The position numbers and the translations under genes are program-made. Below are positions 24,277 through 35,291 of a DNA stretch of 64,000 bases, piece after piece. This DNA comes from Nannochloropsis oceanica (lineage: Eukaryota; Sar; Eustigmatophyceae; Eustigmatales; Monodopsidaceae), in contig CP038134.1 of NCBI GenBank assembly GCA_004519485.1, positions 558,001 to 622,000 of the forward strand. Direction: 5' to 3'. Positions within the stretch are counted from its first letter, which is position 1. Each line of letters opens with the position of its first letter. Under the pieces are notes generated by a model. That model was not told the DNA's origin and did no database searches. It saw only the letters and a program-made list of their open reading frames with translations.

Positions 24277-26454
24277 TTACAGATAGGCCTTGGCCTCCTT
24301 GACGAGATTGTCGGCCGTCATGCCCAACTCCTTCATGACGGTGGGGCCCGGGGCCGAGAACCCAAAGCGGTCCACACCGATGACCTTCCCGTCCAAGCCA
24401 ACGTACTTGTACCACAAGCCCGTCACGCCCGCCTCCATGGCGATACGCTTACGACAGTCCGCAGGGAGGATGGACTCCTTGTATTCAGCCGACTGGCGCT
24501 CGAAGATCTCCATGCATGGCATAGAGACGACACGGATTCCCTCGCCCAGGGCAGCAGCGGCCTCGACGGCGTGCTGCACCTCAGAGCCGGAAGCCATGAT
24601 GATGGCCTTGAGGGGCCCAGACTCTTTCTTCACGATGTAAGCGCCCTTGAGAACGCCGGCACGCTTCTCGGCGGGAGTGCCGGGGAGCTGTTTCACGTTC
24701 TGGCGGGTAAGGATAAGCGCGGTGGGACCGTCCTTGCGCACGATGGAGGAGACGAAGGCACCGGCGGTTTCCTCGGAGTCGGCGGGGCGGATGACGTCAA
24801 GGTTGGGAAAGACACGAAGACCAGATACCGTCTCCACCGGCTGGTGGGTAGGTCCATCCTCACCGACACCGATTGAGTCGTGCGTCCAGATGTACCCGAT
24901 GGGGAGCTCGGAGAGGGCGGCGACACGGACGGGCGCGCGCATGTAGTCGGCGAAGACCAAGAAAGTGGCCCCGGAGACCCGGTGCAAGCCGAAATAGGCA
25001 AAACCGTTGAGGATGGAGCCCATTGCGTGCTCGCGGATGCCATAGAGGACGTTGCGGCCCGTGTAGGTCTTACCCTCGCCGCTGCCGAAGTCGCCACCGT
25101 TCTTGATGTAGTTCTTGGTGGAGCCGAAGAGATCAGCCGAGCCGGTCAGGTAATTCGGCACAGCGGCGGCCACGGGCTGGAGGACGACGGCGCCGGCCTC
25201 ACGGGTAGCGATGTCCTTAGAGGCGTCGAATTCGGGGATGGCCTTCATCAGATCCTCCGAGGAGGGCACCTTCTTGTCGATCGCGTCCTGGAGCAGCTTG
25301 GCCTTGTCGGGGTTGGCGGACTTCCACTCGGCGAAGGTTTTCTGCCAGGCATCGTACTCGGCCTTGAGGGTGGCCTGGCGGGAAGCCATAAAAGCACGGG
25401 TCTCGGGAGATACAAACCACTTCTCAGCGGGGAGGCCGAGGCGCTTGCGGGACTCGTCACAGAATTTGACCCCGGCTTCACCGTGGGCGGCGTTGGTGCC
25501 GGCGATCTCGTCAATGCCCTTACCGATGATGGTTTTGCAAATAATCATCTTGGGCTTGCCGTTATCGTTAGCCTTGGCATCGGAGATAGACTTCTCGATG
25601 GCGGTCAGGTCGTGCCCGTCGATGGTCACAACGTCCCACCCGTAGGCCTTGTAGCGCATAGCCACGTCCTCGGACTGGGTGCGGTCAGCCATAGCGTCCA
25701 GGGTCACGTCATTCGCGTCGTACAGAATGATCAGGTTGTCCAGTTTCTCGTGGGCTGCAAAGGCGGCCGACTCTGCGGCGACACCCTCCTGAATGCAGCC
25801 GTCACCGCCGAGGGCGATGATGTGGCCATTGAATATCGTGTGCTTGGGCGTGTTGTAGCTGGCTGCGGCGTGCTTCTGGGCTGCGGCCATCCCGACGGCG
25901 TTGGAAACACCCTGGCCCAGGGGACCCGTAGTACACTCAATGCCGGGCGTGTTGTGCTCGGAGGAGGGGAACTCTGGGTGGCCGGGGGTCATGGAGTGGT
26001 GCTGGCGGAACTTCTTCACCTCCTCCAGGGGCAGCGCGTACCCGGACAAGTGCAGCCAGGAGTAAATGAACATAGAACCGTGACCGGCTGAGAGGATGAA
26101 TCGGTCACGGTTGATCCACTGGGGGTCCTCGGGGTTGTGCTGAAGGAGTTTGCCCCAAAGCACAGCGCCGATGTCGGCGGCCCCAAGGGGAAGACCCAAG
26201 TGACCAGAATGAGCAGCGGTGATGGAGTCCAGGGCAAGACCACGAGCTTCGTTGGCCGCACGGGTGAGGTCTGCCGGAGTGGCGACGGCCTTGGCAGGTG
26301 CCACGGTGGCCATCATTACAGGGCCGCTGCGGGCCGCGGACGTACGCTGGCCGAACACGCTGCTCAAGCTCACGGGCGTGGGGATGAACGCTTGGGCGCC
26401 CAGCACACCCATGGCGGCAACGCCGGCAAAAGCAGCTTTAGCAACCATCTTCAC
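24277..26454 (-). CDS. TKT: Plastid transketolase
   Basis: Thiamine-diphosphate enzyme of the Calvin cycle and pentose-phosphate pathway; moves two-carbon ketol units between sugar phosphates. A single uninterrupted exon of 725 aa. The TPP-binding motif is [20 protein letters not shown] followed by [11 protein letters not shown]. Substrate and active-site segments include [36 protein letters not shown], and the Pyr-domain Glu in [13 protein letters not shown]. The N terminus [29 protein letters not shown] (seen at 26454-26368) is a signal with the AQAF|IP ASAFAP motif, so plastid import is well supported. A second Met at codon 3 could be the start. It is intronless and strongly codon-biased (GC at third positions), as expected for an abundant photosynthetic enzyme. 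Confidence 0.97.
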   Translation of the reverse strand: MKMVAKAAFAGVAAMGVLGAQAFIPTPVSLSSVFGQRTSAARSGPVMMATVAPAKAVATPADLTRAANEARGLALDSITAAHSGHLGLPLGAADIGAVLWGKLLQHNPEDPQWINRDRFILSAGHGSMFIYSWLHLSGYALPLEEVKKFRQHHSMTPGHPEFPSSEHNTPGIECTTGPLGQGVSNAVGMAAAQKHAAASYNTPKHTIFNGHIIALGGDGCIQEGVAAESAAFAAHEKLDNLIILYDANDVTLDAMADRTQSEDVAMRYKAYGWDVVTIDGHDLTAIEKSISDAKANDNGKPKMIICKTIIGKGIDEIAGTNAAHGEAGVKFCDESRKRLGLPAEKWFVSPETRAFMASRQATLKAEYDAWQKTFAEWKSANPDKAKLLQDAIDKKVPSSEDLMKAIPEFDASKDIATREAGAVVLQPVAAAVPNYLTGSADLFGSTKNYIKNGGDFGSGEGKTYTGRNVLYGIREHAMGSILNGFAYFGLHRVSGATFLVFADYMRAPVRVAALSELPIGYIWTHDSIGVGEDGPTHQPVETVSGLRVFPNLDVIRPADSEETAGAFVSSIVRKDGPTALILTRQNVKQLPGTPAEKRAGVLKGAYIVKKESGPLKAIIMASGSEVQHAVEAAAALGEGIRVVSMPCMEIFERQSAEYKESILPADCRKRIAMEAGVTGLWYKYVGLDGKVIGVDRFGFSAPGPTVMKELGMTADNLVKEAKAYL

Positions 26455-27606
26455 TGTAAGTTGTGTGGAATGCGGGTTGGTGGGACGGGTGAGAGCGCGC
26501 GTTTATGTACGATTCAAAAGCACACGGCACAAGATTGCCTCCTGTGGGTGGCGGGGATCGGGGAGACCTGCGCTTTGTGCGCACCCTGGACCAAAACGGT
26601 GGAGAACGTGCGGACGTCCCATCCGATGCCATTCATTAACATGTTCAAAGGAAAAAAGTTGTCCCATTTAATGTGCAGGGGCGACGCGGTCGCAAAAAGG
26701 AAGGGCACGGACAGCAAAAGCAAGATCCTACTAGGCCAAGGAGGGGAAGCTTGCGAGCCCTGTCACCTCGCCCGAACACACGCTCCGGCAGCGTCCAACC
26801 GTAGTCGACACCCTCGATGTTGCGTATTACCAGGGGAGAAAAGTGTGCATGTGTGTATGTTTGCGTGCAACAGGCCTTGCGCATGGCGCAAGGCATCAAT
26901 ACAAAATATCCTCCATTACTTGGCTCACCCAAGCCGTCGCTTCTAGTGCTGCTGTCGTCGCGGCTTCCGTTGCTTAAGCATCTGGTCTGCCCTGAGCCAG
27001 GCCAAGAGCTAGCCCACTGCGCTACACATTCACACATAGGAAACAAAAGAAGTGTGCGCGACAACCAGCCAGACCATTGTTGTGAGGGTGCGGTGGGCTT
27101 TCCTTGTGCTTGAAGACAAAAGGGCAACGTGTCGCACATCGATGCATATCCACGCAGAAGCCTGACGCGGAACCGCGTTCCTATTTCGGGCCACAGTTTC
27201 GCGTCGCTTTTTTCTCCTATTGTAATAATATTTGACAGTGCATAATCGAATTCGTTATCACTTAGTTGTCTTGTGCAGATTTCGGGGCTATGGGTGGTAA
27301 ACACGCGAGGTCGTCCTCCAATAACGGCTCGGTCGCACCCGAACGCATAATGATAATTTTGCACGTACTTGGCACGGTCTATACCCCAGAAGGAAAAACT
27401 TTAAGACATAATATTATAGGTAACCATTTTGGTCGTAAATCGTGCGAATGCAGATCAAAACTTAAAAAGGACAAGTCAGCACATCAAATCCATGTTTTCC
27501 AATGCATGAGATTTATCAAAATACGGGGTGCTTTTTTCTTTCCTCTTTTCCACCACTTTTTACTTGTCCACATGATTTTTCTACAAGTACAAAACAGGCA
27601 CATATC
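26455..27606. other. Same-strand spacer upstream of transketolase
   Basis: 1.15 kb, holding the transketolase promoter and the 3' flank of the next gene. A 239-codon minus-strand frame (26645-27364) covers much of it but is Cys/Arg/Ser-rich without family features, and I do not call it. The right end, from about 27180, is AT-rich. Confidence 0.55.
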
Positions 27607-29026
27607 TTATCGGTAGACGCGTTTAAAGATTTCGCAAGTGAGGTCGTCCGACTCCCACTGACTGCCTCCCCGCAGCATCTCTATCTGGCGCGCCAACTCC
27701 AACTGGAGGTGCTCATGCTGGTGTCGATGGTGATGGTAATGATCGTGGTGGTGGTGCGGATCGTTGTCAGTGTTGTTGCTGCTGCTACTCCAATTGCCAC
27801 CCGCCCCAGTCGACGTCCCTGGAGACGAGGCCGCCGCGGCCGCGCGATCCAAACGAGCGCAGCGTAAGAGGTAGGCGACTTCCCCCTGCAAAAAATCGTG
27901 GAGCTGGCCTTTCCGCCAGGCCAAGTACGCTATCTCTCGTCCAAAATCTGCATCTTCTCCTCTTTCTTCTTCTTCTTCTTCCACCCCAAACCTTCCTACC
28001 CCTCCTCTTCCTTTCCCCCCTCCTCCAACTACCCCTCCTCGCCCATCTGCACCGTCTGCGTACGATCGATCTTGAGTCCCTTCCTCCCTGTTCGGATAAA
28101 CCTCGTCCTTTACATCCTCTACATCGTCATCATCGTCATCTTCATCTTCCCGTGAAAAGGCGGAACGCGTCTCTTCCTCCTCGTCCTCATCCTCGTCCTC
28201 ATCCTCCTCCATGATCGACACCATGGAATCCGTCCGTGTCAAACCCTTCTTCTTATTGTCGATCTCGCCATGGCGCTGCAACTCTTCTGGAGAAGACACA
28301 CTTTCTTCCCCAGCAAAAGCAGCCCGCCGCCATTTTCCCCTGTAAGCGTGGTGATACAGATAATAAAGATGCGCGTCTCCGCATTTTTAGCGATAGACGT
28401 TTTTTCTCTCCAAACTCACCTCTTGGCCTTGTTTTCCTTGTCGCTGATTGAGCAGGACGACGTGGATGCTGAGCTGTCCGAGGGCGGGCATGGCGGTTGT
28501 AGTTGGATGGTCGGTTGAAGCCGCACCGAGCTCGCATCGTTCTCCTCCGCCTCCTCCTGGGACGTGGGAAGAAGGCCCCGCTCCTCTTCTCTTGCTACCT
28601 CCTCCTGCTGCTGCTGCTCCTGCTGCCGCTGCTGCTGCTGCTGCTGGAGCTTGGTGCATGCAGACTGCCCCACCACGTTTAATGAAGCGATACCTAGCGG
28701 CCTGAAAAGAGAGGAGGCCTCCGCTTCGATAATCATTTCTTCCACGTTCCGAAGCTGTGGTGGGGAAGGGAGGGAAGGGAGTCGGTCAGGGCCCATCCAT
28801 AAGTTACACAAGCACATTTCCGCAGACCCATCTCACGCCCCCAACCCCGCAGGCGTACCTGTGATCGAAGATTTTCAATGTCGGTGGTCGAGACAGGCCT
28901 AAAGTAATCCCTGTCCAAGTCCAGCCAATGCTGTCCCCAGTCCCTGCTGGACGTCCGCTTCGGCCCCCCGCTGTCATTTGTGCCGGGTGCCGCCACGTAG
29001 TGCGGACTCTCCTCCTCCCCCTGCAT
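27607..29026 (-). CDS. Low-complexity protein with Gln, acidic and His tracts
   Basis: Function not recognised. Three exons on the minus strand: 29026-28859, 28754-28420, 28339-27607, phases consistent, 411 aa. Exon 1 holds RDWGQHWLDLDRDYFRPVST; exon 2 opens with a likely amphipathic helix (LRNVEEMIIEAEASSLFRPL), then a Gln/Glu-rich coiled-coil-like run and a Ser-rich stretch. Exon 3 has a long Glu/Asp tract, a Gly-rich linker, a second acidic tract, the helical segment GREIAYLAWRKGQLHDFLQG, and a His-rich run (HHHHDHYHHHRHQHEH) near the end. The final residues are CEIFKRVYR. The frame stays open 5' of the chosen ATG for about 20 codons, so an upstream exon is possible. It probably acts in the nucleus or as a scaffold, but that is only a guess from composition. 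Confidence 0.65.
28603..28650. repeat. CTG-rich repeat coding poly-Gln
   Basis: Interrupted CTG/CCTGCTG units inside exon 2 of the low-complexity gene. On the minus strand they read as CAG codons and give the run LQQQQQQRQQEQQQQEE. Confidence 0.85.
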
Positions 29027-29631
29027 TACACACAGGTCTCTGGCGGCCCCGAGGATGAGGGGACGACCAACGCAAGGCAGAGAGACCAGGCTGCCCTCGT
29101 ATCCGAATTATCGTGCCCTGTATCGTGTCGTGTGGGGGCGGTTGCAGGGTAAAAACTTAGCGTAGCGCAGTGCGAAATTGAGACAGAAAGTGAAAATACC
29201 TGTACGTGCGCATGTGTCGGCATTGTATACGCACAAAGATTGTAGAGACAAGAAACAACACTCCAGCAGCTGAAACTGGGGTCGAGGAAGAAGAGCATCC
29301 CGTTGCTGCTCATTGCAGGCTGCCAGCTGAGAGCAGCATCGAGCAGCATCAACATGCTCATGTTGCATCATGTTCCGCAGACGCTCTCGTGACTTTGCCT
29401 TTCTCAGCCCTAAGCACCGAACTCTCACACTCACTTCCATGTTTTCGCCCGAGATCACAGAAAGGAGCACCGCCAGGACCAACAAATATTTGGCGGAAGG
29501 GGCCAAGCACACAAAGAACGACAATAGTGAGAGATTGACCATTGCATTATCAAATTGCAAGCCCTTGCCCATACACCCCCCCGTGTTCTCATCCTCAGGC
29601 GCGCACACGCCGACTTCGCGCCCCGAGTCGC
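29027..29631. promoter_or_regulatory. Head-to-head spacer, low-complexity gene / five-TM gene
   Basis: 605 bp between divergent start codons. Short overlapping frames on both strands, including a 178-codon minus-strand frame reaching 29644, have no recognisable features. It presumably contains both promoters. Confidence 0.5.
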
Positions 29632-30432
29632 ATGGCAGCCCCAACTACCCTCTCCTCTACTACTTTGGCAAGGCAGCATCAGCCACCGCCTCAAATGCCA
29701 CCTCCCGCAATTCTGCCACGTCCGCAACCGCAGCAGACACCCACGACGACGGCTGCCCACGACTATGATGACGCCTATTACCGCACGCTGCTCAACCACG
29801 TGAATGCGCAAGTCTCCTTGGCGCATCCCGGCCCCGGCCTGGCGACCCTTCACGATGTGAGGCATGATGAAGATGAAGGGGAGGCCGCGGCGGCAGCGTC
29901 ACCCCCGGCGACGCTCTGTGTCTGGCTGCTAATATCGCATACCGTGCTGGGTACCTGCTGGCATTTGGAAGTGGAAAACACCTTTACACGACCCCTAAAG
30001 ATCTATTTTTTCCTCTCGTCACTTCTGTTGGTCTTCTTCATGAGCGTCAAGATCCGCCTGGCCACCACCTTTGCTGAGTTCTTGGTGGTGGCTACTATTT
30101 TGAATGCCTTTCACTATGGCCAACGCCGGGCGTTCTTCCGCTTTCAAACCTCCCTCTTCCTCTGGCCCTTCTTCGCCCTCGGCATGATTTCGACATTAGG
30201 TATTTGGGATTTGGTTTTGGTGGTACAGAGTGGGGCGGAGGGTTTGCATCATGAAGTGGGGGTGGCAATTACCACCTACCTCTTCGGTTTTCTCCTTCCG
30301 GAGGTCCTGGGTCGGGCTGTCCAGTGGCAGCGCCAGCGCCACCGACAGGAGGGAGAAGATCCATTGCGATGCCAACGACAAACGAGAAGGGCTGCGGGGG
30401 GCAATCATTTTGAAGAATATAGTATCTTGTAA
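29632..30432 (+). CDS. Five-TM membrane protein, unknown
   Basis: Function not recognised. One exon, 266 aa from the first ATG in the frame (29632). Residues 1-90 are soluble, Pro/Gln/Thr-rich (PPPQMPPPAILPRPQPQQ) and then acidic/Ala-rich. Five hydrophobic segments follow: about 93-109 (ATLCVWLLISHTVLGTCW), 123-138 (IYFFLSSLLLVFFMSV), 143-161, 171-198 (a long one containing FLWPFFALGMISTLGIW) and 209-227. Short loops carry basic residues (KIR, QRRAFFR). The C-terminal tail is hydrophilic and Arg/Gln-rich. The layout suggests an endomembrane protein with a cytosolic proline-rich head; a transporter role is possible but nothing in the sequence shows it. Confidence 0.7.
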   Translation: MAAPTTLSSTTLARQHQPPPQMPPPAILPRPQPQQTPTTTAAHDYDDAYYRTLLNHVNAQVSLAHPGPGLATLHDVRHDEDEGEAAAAASPPATLCVWLLISHTVLGTCWHLEVENTFTRPLKIYFFLSSLLLVFFMSVKIRLATTFAEFLVVATILNAFHYGQRRAFFRFQTSLFLWPFFALGMISTLGIWDLVLVVQSGAEGLHHEVGVAITTYLFGFLLPEVLGRAVQWQRQRHRQEGEDPLRCQRQTRRAAGGNHFEEYSIL

Positions 30433-30706
30433 AATTAAGTCGACCCTGAAGTATACAGCAACTATATATATGATGGCGGGCAGACAGGCGAATCAACTTC
30501 CCCTTCCGTGAAGTGTTGTACATGCATATCATCTAATTTCCAATTCTATTTTCTTTTCTTTTTACTTTCTCTATTTGTGGTGTACGACGGGAAGTAAGGA
30601 TGTTTTGCAACCCGTGTGTGCTTGTCTTGTCGCTTCGCTTGACATGTGTATCGTAACTCTCTCTTATTCCTTCGGTCTTTCTGCCTGCCACACCTACGCC
30701 ACACAA

Positions 30707-31900
30707 TCAAACGCGTAGACCCATTTTGGCCAGTGCCTCGGTTTGCACCGTCTGGGAGTGCTGCAAGGCTTGGTTGATGCGGGGGTCAGCCTGGTGCTTC
30801 AAAACTAATCGTTGGAAATCTGTGGACGTCAATCCGTATTTCTGGAGCAAGTCGGTAAGATTATCCTGAGCGCGGACTGATGCCTGTGACTGGAAGTCAA
30901 GGAGCACCTCCTGGTCGGCCTCGGAAGGTTCACGGCCTAAAGCCTGGAATTCCCGCATCGTCTTCTCATATGCATCGCACCATGCATCCCCAAATTCCTC
31001 CACAATAAATTTCTCCAGCTCTTCCACACCAATGTCTCCCTCCAAACCTTCCCCCCCAGTGGCCCCTCCCTCGCCCAGGTAAAAGCCCTCCAACTGCACT
31101 ACCAATGCCGAGACCTCAGGGTCGTCCTTGTAGAGCTCCGTTGCTGCCTCAAGCTCCTCCTCCGTCACCTCGAAGTGCCCCAAAATTTGCACTTGGACGT
31201 TTTCGAGGATCTCCTCAAAATTCTGCTTGTACATAGCAACTTGTATTGGTGTTGTAATTAGGATATGAAACATCTTAAGTGACTGGTCGTAAACATTTTC
31301 ATCTGAATAAGTCTACCGGCAAGCCGGCGGAGGGGTTAGAGCACGTAGAAAAGTATGAGAGCCTCGAACAAGAACCAAGGCTTGCCATGCTATCAGACTA
31401 TAGAGTCCCTGAATTTAAAAGCGTCATGAAGCATAATTTGACACGCACCTCTCGTTTTCTCCTCCCCCCTTAGGTCCCGTCTCCACGAGTACGTACCAAT
31501 ATGCTCGTCAGGGACCTCAGTACCTTGTTGCGCAAGTTGGGCTCGCTGCTGGTGCAAGACCTGCTGGATCTGGTACTTGTGCAGCTCCATGTTTTTGACT
31601 AACATGCTCCACAGACTTATCAACTTCCGCTTGCTCAGTGCCGGCTCATCGTCGTCTGATTGGTGGTCGTGTGAAATGGGTTGGGTGAAGGCAGAGCATT
31701 GGGGAATGAGTCTCATATACTGTTCACGTAGAGTTACACATGAGAAGCGTACGGCCTACAACCAACCCCCCTTCAGAACGAGGAATGAACTTACCTCCAT
31801 CATCCTTGCCGCTCCCGTCAGGAAGCCCTATGACGATGTAGTACAAGAGGGCGGCGGTGGAAAGACCAGCTCCCCACAGCAGTAGTGAGTCGCGGGCCAT
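30707..31900 (-). CDS. Small protein with N-terminal membrane anchor
   Basis: Function not recognised. Three exons on the minus strand: 31900-31795, 31655-31497, 31239-30707, each joined in phase 1, 265 aa. Residues 7-24 (LLWGAGLSTAALLYYIVI) form one hydrophobic helix, probably a signal anchor, so the rest faces one side of a membrane. It is followed by an acidic patch (GKDDGDDDEPALSKRK) and long helices rich in Gln, Leu and charged residues (MELHKYQIQQVLHQQRAQLA; YKQNFEEILENVQVQILGHF), likely coiled coil. The middle has a Gly-rich insert (EGGATGGEGLEGD), and the C-terminal half is all helical (DNLTDLLQKYGLTSTDFQRL). Its neighbour on the same strand is the NhaD gene 715 bp upstream; no functional link is evident. 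Confidence 0.7.
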
Positions 31901-32614
31901 GGCGTATAGGATTCACCTTTTGCTTCGATGGGATACGAAGGCTGACACACCCAACCAGTAGGAAGTAGGAGCTGTGTACATAAGCATATTTTGGCGGGTT
32001 TGGATTCGTGACTTTTGTGTGTTGTGATCGCGAGCTACCGCAATGCAAGGGTGGGCTGGGTAGGGTCGCTGAAGATTTTTTTTCGTTTTTGTCCGTCTAT
32101 ATATAGTGGAGCTGATTGATAATTCTTTTGTGAGAGCGATGCCTGCTGATCAATACCTGCATCATTTTGTCTTATTTTCTTTTAGTGTACGTTTGGGGAC
32201 GGTTATCTATGGCGCATGCCAAAGCAGGCCTGCACTGTCGTGCAGGGCATTTCACCCTCCTGGGACCTCCCCACCCCTCCTGCCAGGGAGAAAACGAAAG
32301 AAATAAACGTCACACACAAACCATGATTTTCAATCTAATCCTTCTTCTTTTCACCAACCAAGAGAGGCGTGCGGCAACGCAGATCTGACTTAGTATTTCT
32401 ACAGCGCTTCCTCTCTGACGACATGACACATGAAACATCCAAAACACAGACACAGACACGGTGTACGCGCAGACACGACACAAAGACATAGAAAGTGCCG
32501 CCTCCTGAGAGCTCTGGCCTGAAGGCACGCCATGGTTTCTTTCCAGCCACCTTCACTCGCCGGGGCTCACTCTTCGTTTTCCTAATATTTTCTCCCTTCG
32601 CTGTTCAATGTATT
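31901..32614. other. Same-strand spacer, small anchored protein / NhaD
   Basis: 714 bp holding the promoter of the downstream gene and the NhaD 3' flank, with CA/GA-rich sequence near 32440-32480. No gene-like frame was found. Confidence 0.55.
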
Positions 32615-34864
32615 TTACATGCCGCCGCCAATCAGGGGAATCCTTCCATCAAAAAAGGATGCAACGATGGGCAAAACTGCAGCACTCACTGCCGAACCCA
32701 GTCCAAATTTCAACGCCAAATAGGTGCCAACGCCGCCCATGTATCCCACAAAAGCCGAGGCCGTGATCTTCTTGGCATACCACAAGAAGTCCACCTTCTC
32801 CAAGCCCATCAGAGCCACGCCGGCAGCACTTCCAATGACCAGGAGAGAACCACCTGTGCCGGCGCAATAGGCAACAAGCTGCCAAAGCGGGGCATCCATG
32901 GGCGTGGTGTTGATGTCGTACATCGACATAGTGGCAGCCACCAAGGGCACATTATCAATTATGGCGCTGAAGATACCAATGACAGTGGCGATAACTTTTT
33001 CCGAGGGAATACTTGTCTGGAGAAAGGAGGCCAGAGACTGCAGGATGCCTGCCGAGTCCAGTGCGCCCACAGACAGCAAAATACCAAAGAAAAACAAAAT
33101 CCCTGATACGTCAATCTTGGCCAACGCTGCGGGCACCTTCAGCTCCTCTTCTGACTCACCGGCGTGGATGGTATCAGTCAGGACCCACATAACCCCCAAA
33201 GCGGAGAGCATGCCCAGGTAGGGCGGTAGGCCCGTCAAGGCCTTGAAAACAGGAACACTTAGAAGGCCAGCTAGGCCCGTGGCAAAGACGAGCTTACCAC
33301 GGGGGGCCAGCTCAGTGGTGACGGCGTTTTGTTGGCTGGCAGCCATTTCTTTCTCGAATTCCGGGTCCGAATTCGGCATGCCCCAAGTGAGGAGATAGGT
33401 GCTGATGACGAGCGAGACGAGGGATGGTAAGACCAGGTCCCGCATGGTGGGAAAGGCGGAGATCTGACCATTGATCCACAGCATGGTCGTGGTAAGGTCG
33501 CCGATGGGCGTCCAGGCCCCGCCGGCATTGGCGGCTATCACTACCAAAGCACCGAAGAGCTTGCGGACCTCGGGATTTGGAATAAGCTTGCGGAGTAGTG
33601 AGAGCAGAACAATGGTGGTCGTCAGGTTGTCGAGCACGGAGCTCATGAAAAATGCCAAGAGGCCAATAGTCCACATAAGGGCCTTCTTACTGGTGGTCTT
33701 GATCAGGTCTGTCACCACGCGGAAGCCTTGATGCGAGTCCACAATCTCCACAATCGTCATGGCGCCCAGCAAGAAAAAAATGATCTCCGACACCTCGGCC
33801 ACGTGCTCCGACAGCTCCTTTAATGCGCCAATCGATGCAATACCCGCCCCGCCTGCCGTGCCCGCATAAATGACCCAGAGTGCTACGGCCATCAACAGAC
33901 CTACGGCCGCCTTATTGAATTCAAAAATATTCTCAAAGATGATACTCACATAACCCAAGCAGAAAATCGCACACATCGAAAGCACCTCGTGGTCATGCAA
34001 CCAGTTGCCCTGCAGCAACAAAGCTAGCACCCCTGCACCCACACCCACCAAACCGCCACGCACTAAATCCTGCGCCCCAAGCTTCGGCCCACCCTTGACA
34101 GCCATCTCATTGGCCCGCTCGCGGGTGCGGCTGAGCAAGTCATTGATCAGAGCGGGCTCCAGGGCGCCAATAGGCAACGCCCCCGCCAAGCTCTCGTCAT
34201 CGCGCTTCATCGTGTTGACCAGGTCAGTTGTAGAAATCACGCCCATCACCTCACCTTGGGGCATGGCGCGAATAGGCACGTGCCGGATCTTGTTTTGAAC
34301 CATCATTGCCATGCATTCACCGACGGTCAGTTCAGGCGGTGCGCTCACGATTTTATCAGCCGACGTCATGACCTCGGCGATGGGAGTCTCCTTTGTAGCG
34401 CGGTTGGCCTCAACAATCTTGCGAATGTAGTCACGCTCCGTGAAAATCCCCGCCAAGCCACCGTCCATGTCAAAGACGAGGCAGCAATCCGCGCCCTTAT
34501 CATTCATCTTTTTCACAGCCGACAGCGTCAACGCATTGATATTAACGCGCACGAAGTCCACGGCACCGTCGTTCAGCTCCAAAACCTTGGTCAGTTTGGC
34601 GTCGCGTCCCACGCCTAAGTCGGGCCTGAAGGGTTCCGAGGGTATGAGCTCCGCCTGGACCCGCTGTGCGACAGGCAAGCTCTCGGCCATCATGGTGACG
34701 GTGTACGAGCTACGGAAAAACCGCGAAGGAGAGGGCAAAAAAGGTCTCGTCAAGGTTCCACGCGAGGGCAAGCTTGAGCTTGGTGCGGGCAGCCAAGCGC
34801 TAGTCTGACCGAGTATTGCGACGAGAACAAGGACAGTCCGTTGCATAGTTCGTCGTTCCCTCAT
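32615..34864 (-). CDS. nhaD: Plastid Na+/H+ antiporter NhaD fused to CBS pair
   Basis: Probable sodium/proton antiporter of the NhaD/ion-transporter superfamily; plant NHD1 acts in the chloroplast envelope. One exon, 749 aa from the ATG at 34864 (Met at 34846 is equally possible). The N terminus (RTVLVLVAILGQTSAWLPAP) is a signal with Trp in place of Phe at the ASAFAP site. Residues about 100-222 form two CBS motifs (GLAGIFTERDYIRKIVE; RHVPIRAM...GVISTTDLVNTM), a nucleotide-sensing module. From about residue 265 there are a dozen hydrophobic segments with NhaD hallmarks: MSSVLDNLTTTIVLLSLL, VIAANAGGAWTPIGDLTTTM, IIDNVPLVAATMSMYD and AGTGGSLLVIGSAAGVALMG. Regulation by bound adenylate or metal through the CBS pair is an inference. 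An exact 21-bp tandem repeat lies 86-127 bp upstream. Confidence 0.92.
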   Translation of the reverse strand: MRERRTMQRTVLVLVAILGQTSAWLPAPSSSLPSRGTLTRPFLPSPSRFFRSSYTVTMMAESLPVAQRVQAELIPSEPFRPDLGVGRDAKLTKVLELNDGAVDFVRVNINALTLSAVKKMNDKGADCCLVFDMDGGLAGIFTERDYIRKIVEANRATKETPIAEVMTSADKIVSAPPELTVGECMAMMVQNKIRHVPIRAMPQGEVMGVISTTDLVNTMKRDDESLAGALPIGALEPALINDLLSRTRERANEMAVKGGPKLGAQDLVRGGLVGVGAGVLALLLQGNWLHDHEVLSMCAIFCLGYVSIIFENIFEFNKAAVGLLMAVALWVIYAGTAGGAGIASIGALKELSEHVAEVSEIIFFLLGAMTIVEIVDSHQGFRVVTDLIKTTSKKALMWTIGLLAFFMSSVLDNLTTTIVLLSLLRKLIPNPEVRKLFGALVVIAANAGGAWTPIGDLTTTMLWINGQISAFPTMRDLVLPSLVSLVISTYLLTWGMPNSDPEFEKEMAASQQNAVTTELAPRGKLVFATGLAGLLSVPVFKALTGLPPYLGMLSALGVMWVLTDTIHAGESEEELKVPAALAKIDVSGILFFFGILLSVGALDSAGILQSLASFLQTSIPSEKVIATVIGIFSAIIDNVPLVAATMSMYDINTTPMDAPLWQLVAYCAGTGGSLLVIGSAAGVALMGLEKVDFLWYAKKITASAFVGYMGGVGTYLALKFGLGSAVSAAVLPIVASFFDGRIPLIGGGM

Positions 34865-34949
34865 GGTATGCGTGTTTGTCGCCTGTGTGCGTATGTACGC
34901 AATTGGGGTTGGCGAATGAAAGGTAAATGTATGGCACCGGAGAAAATAC

Positions 34950-34991
34950 ATACTGCGCAGTGCGCAGAATATACTGCGCAGTGCGCAGAAT
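34950..34991. repeat. Exact 21-bp tandem repeat with TGCGCA palindromes
   Basis: Two perfect abutting copies, 34950-34970 and 34971-34991, each with the core CTGCGCAGTGCGCAG. Each core contains the palindrome CTGCGCAG and a second TGCGCA. The core resembles the animal NRF-1 site (TGCGCATGCGCA) with one extra base between half sites. Distance to the NhaD ATG (86-127 bp) fits a promoter-proximal element. Confidence 0.9.
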
Positions 34992-35291
34992 GGGGGTACT
35001 ATCGCATGTAGGGGGAAGTTACATGGCAAATGGAGCAATACGCGTAGGCGAGAGACGTAGTATTGTATTGCTGCGCGGCAACATGCGGTCTTGCACTGCA
35101 GTTGCCCCGGTCACAACAGCACTGAGCGCCGCGGCAGCGTCATGACATGTCAGCTCTGGGGTCCCAAAGGGTACACGCAGCCGCATTCGAGATCAGTGGC
35201 CACCCTGTCCCCGCAGGCGAGCGCAAGCAAGTCGAAACGAAACGTGCGTGGTGCTGAGCGAGACATATACTTTAAGTAGTCGCATATGGTG

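Noticed and set aside
24880-26091. 403-codon plus-strand open frame opposite transketolase
   Set aside because: It mirrors the strongly GC3-biased transketolase exon; its Gly/Val/Asp-rich composition is the expected antisense shadow and it has no family motif.
27001-27040. tRNA-like sequence (TAGCGCAGTGG on the minus strand)
   Set aside because: The D-arm does not pair properly and no T-arm (GGTTCRANTCC) or acceptor stem is found at the right distance.
26645-27364. 239-codon minus-strand open frame upstream of transketolase
   Set aside because: Cys/Arg/Ser/Pro-rich with no ordered segment or splice/start context; it fits chance in GC-rich promoter sequence.
29108-29644. 178-codon minus-strand frame between divergent genes
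   Set aside because: Overlaps the start of the five-TM gene and has a Cys/Leu/Arg mix without any recognisable domain.
34865-35038. Upstream in-frame extension of NhaD through the tandem repeat
   Set aside because: It would place the plastid signal internally and translate the palindromic repeat; the ATG at 34864 or 34846 opens a proper signal.
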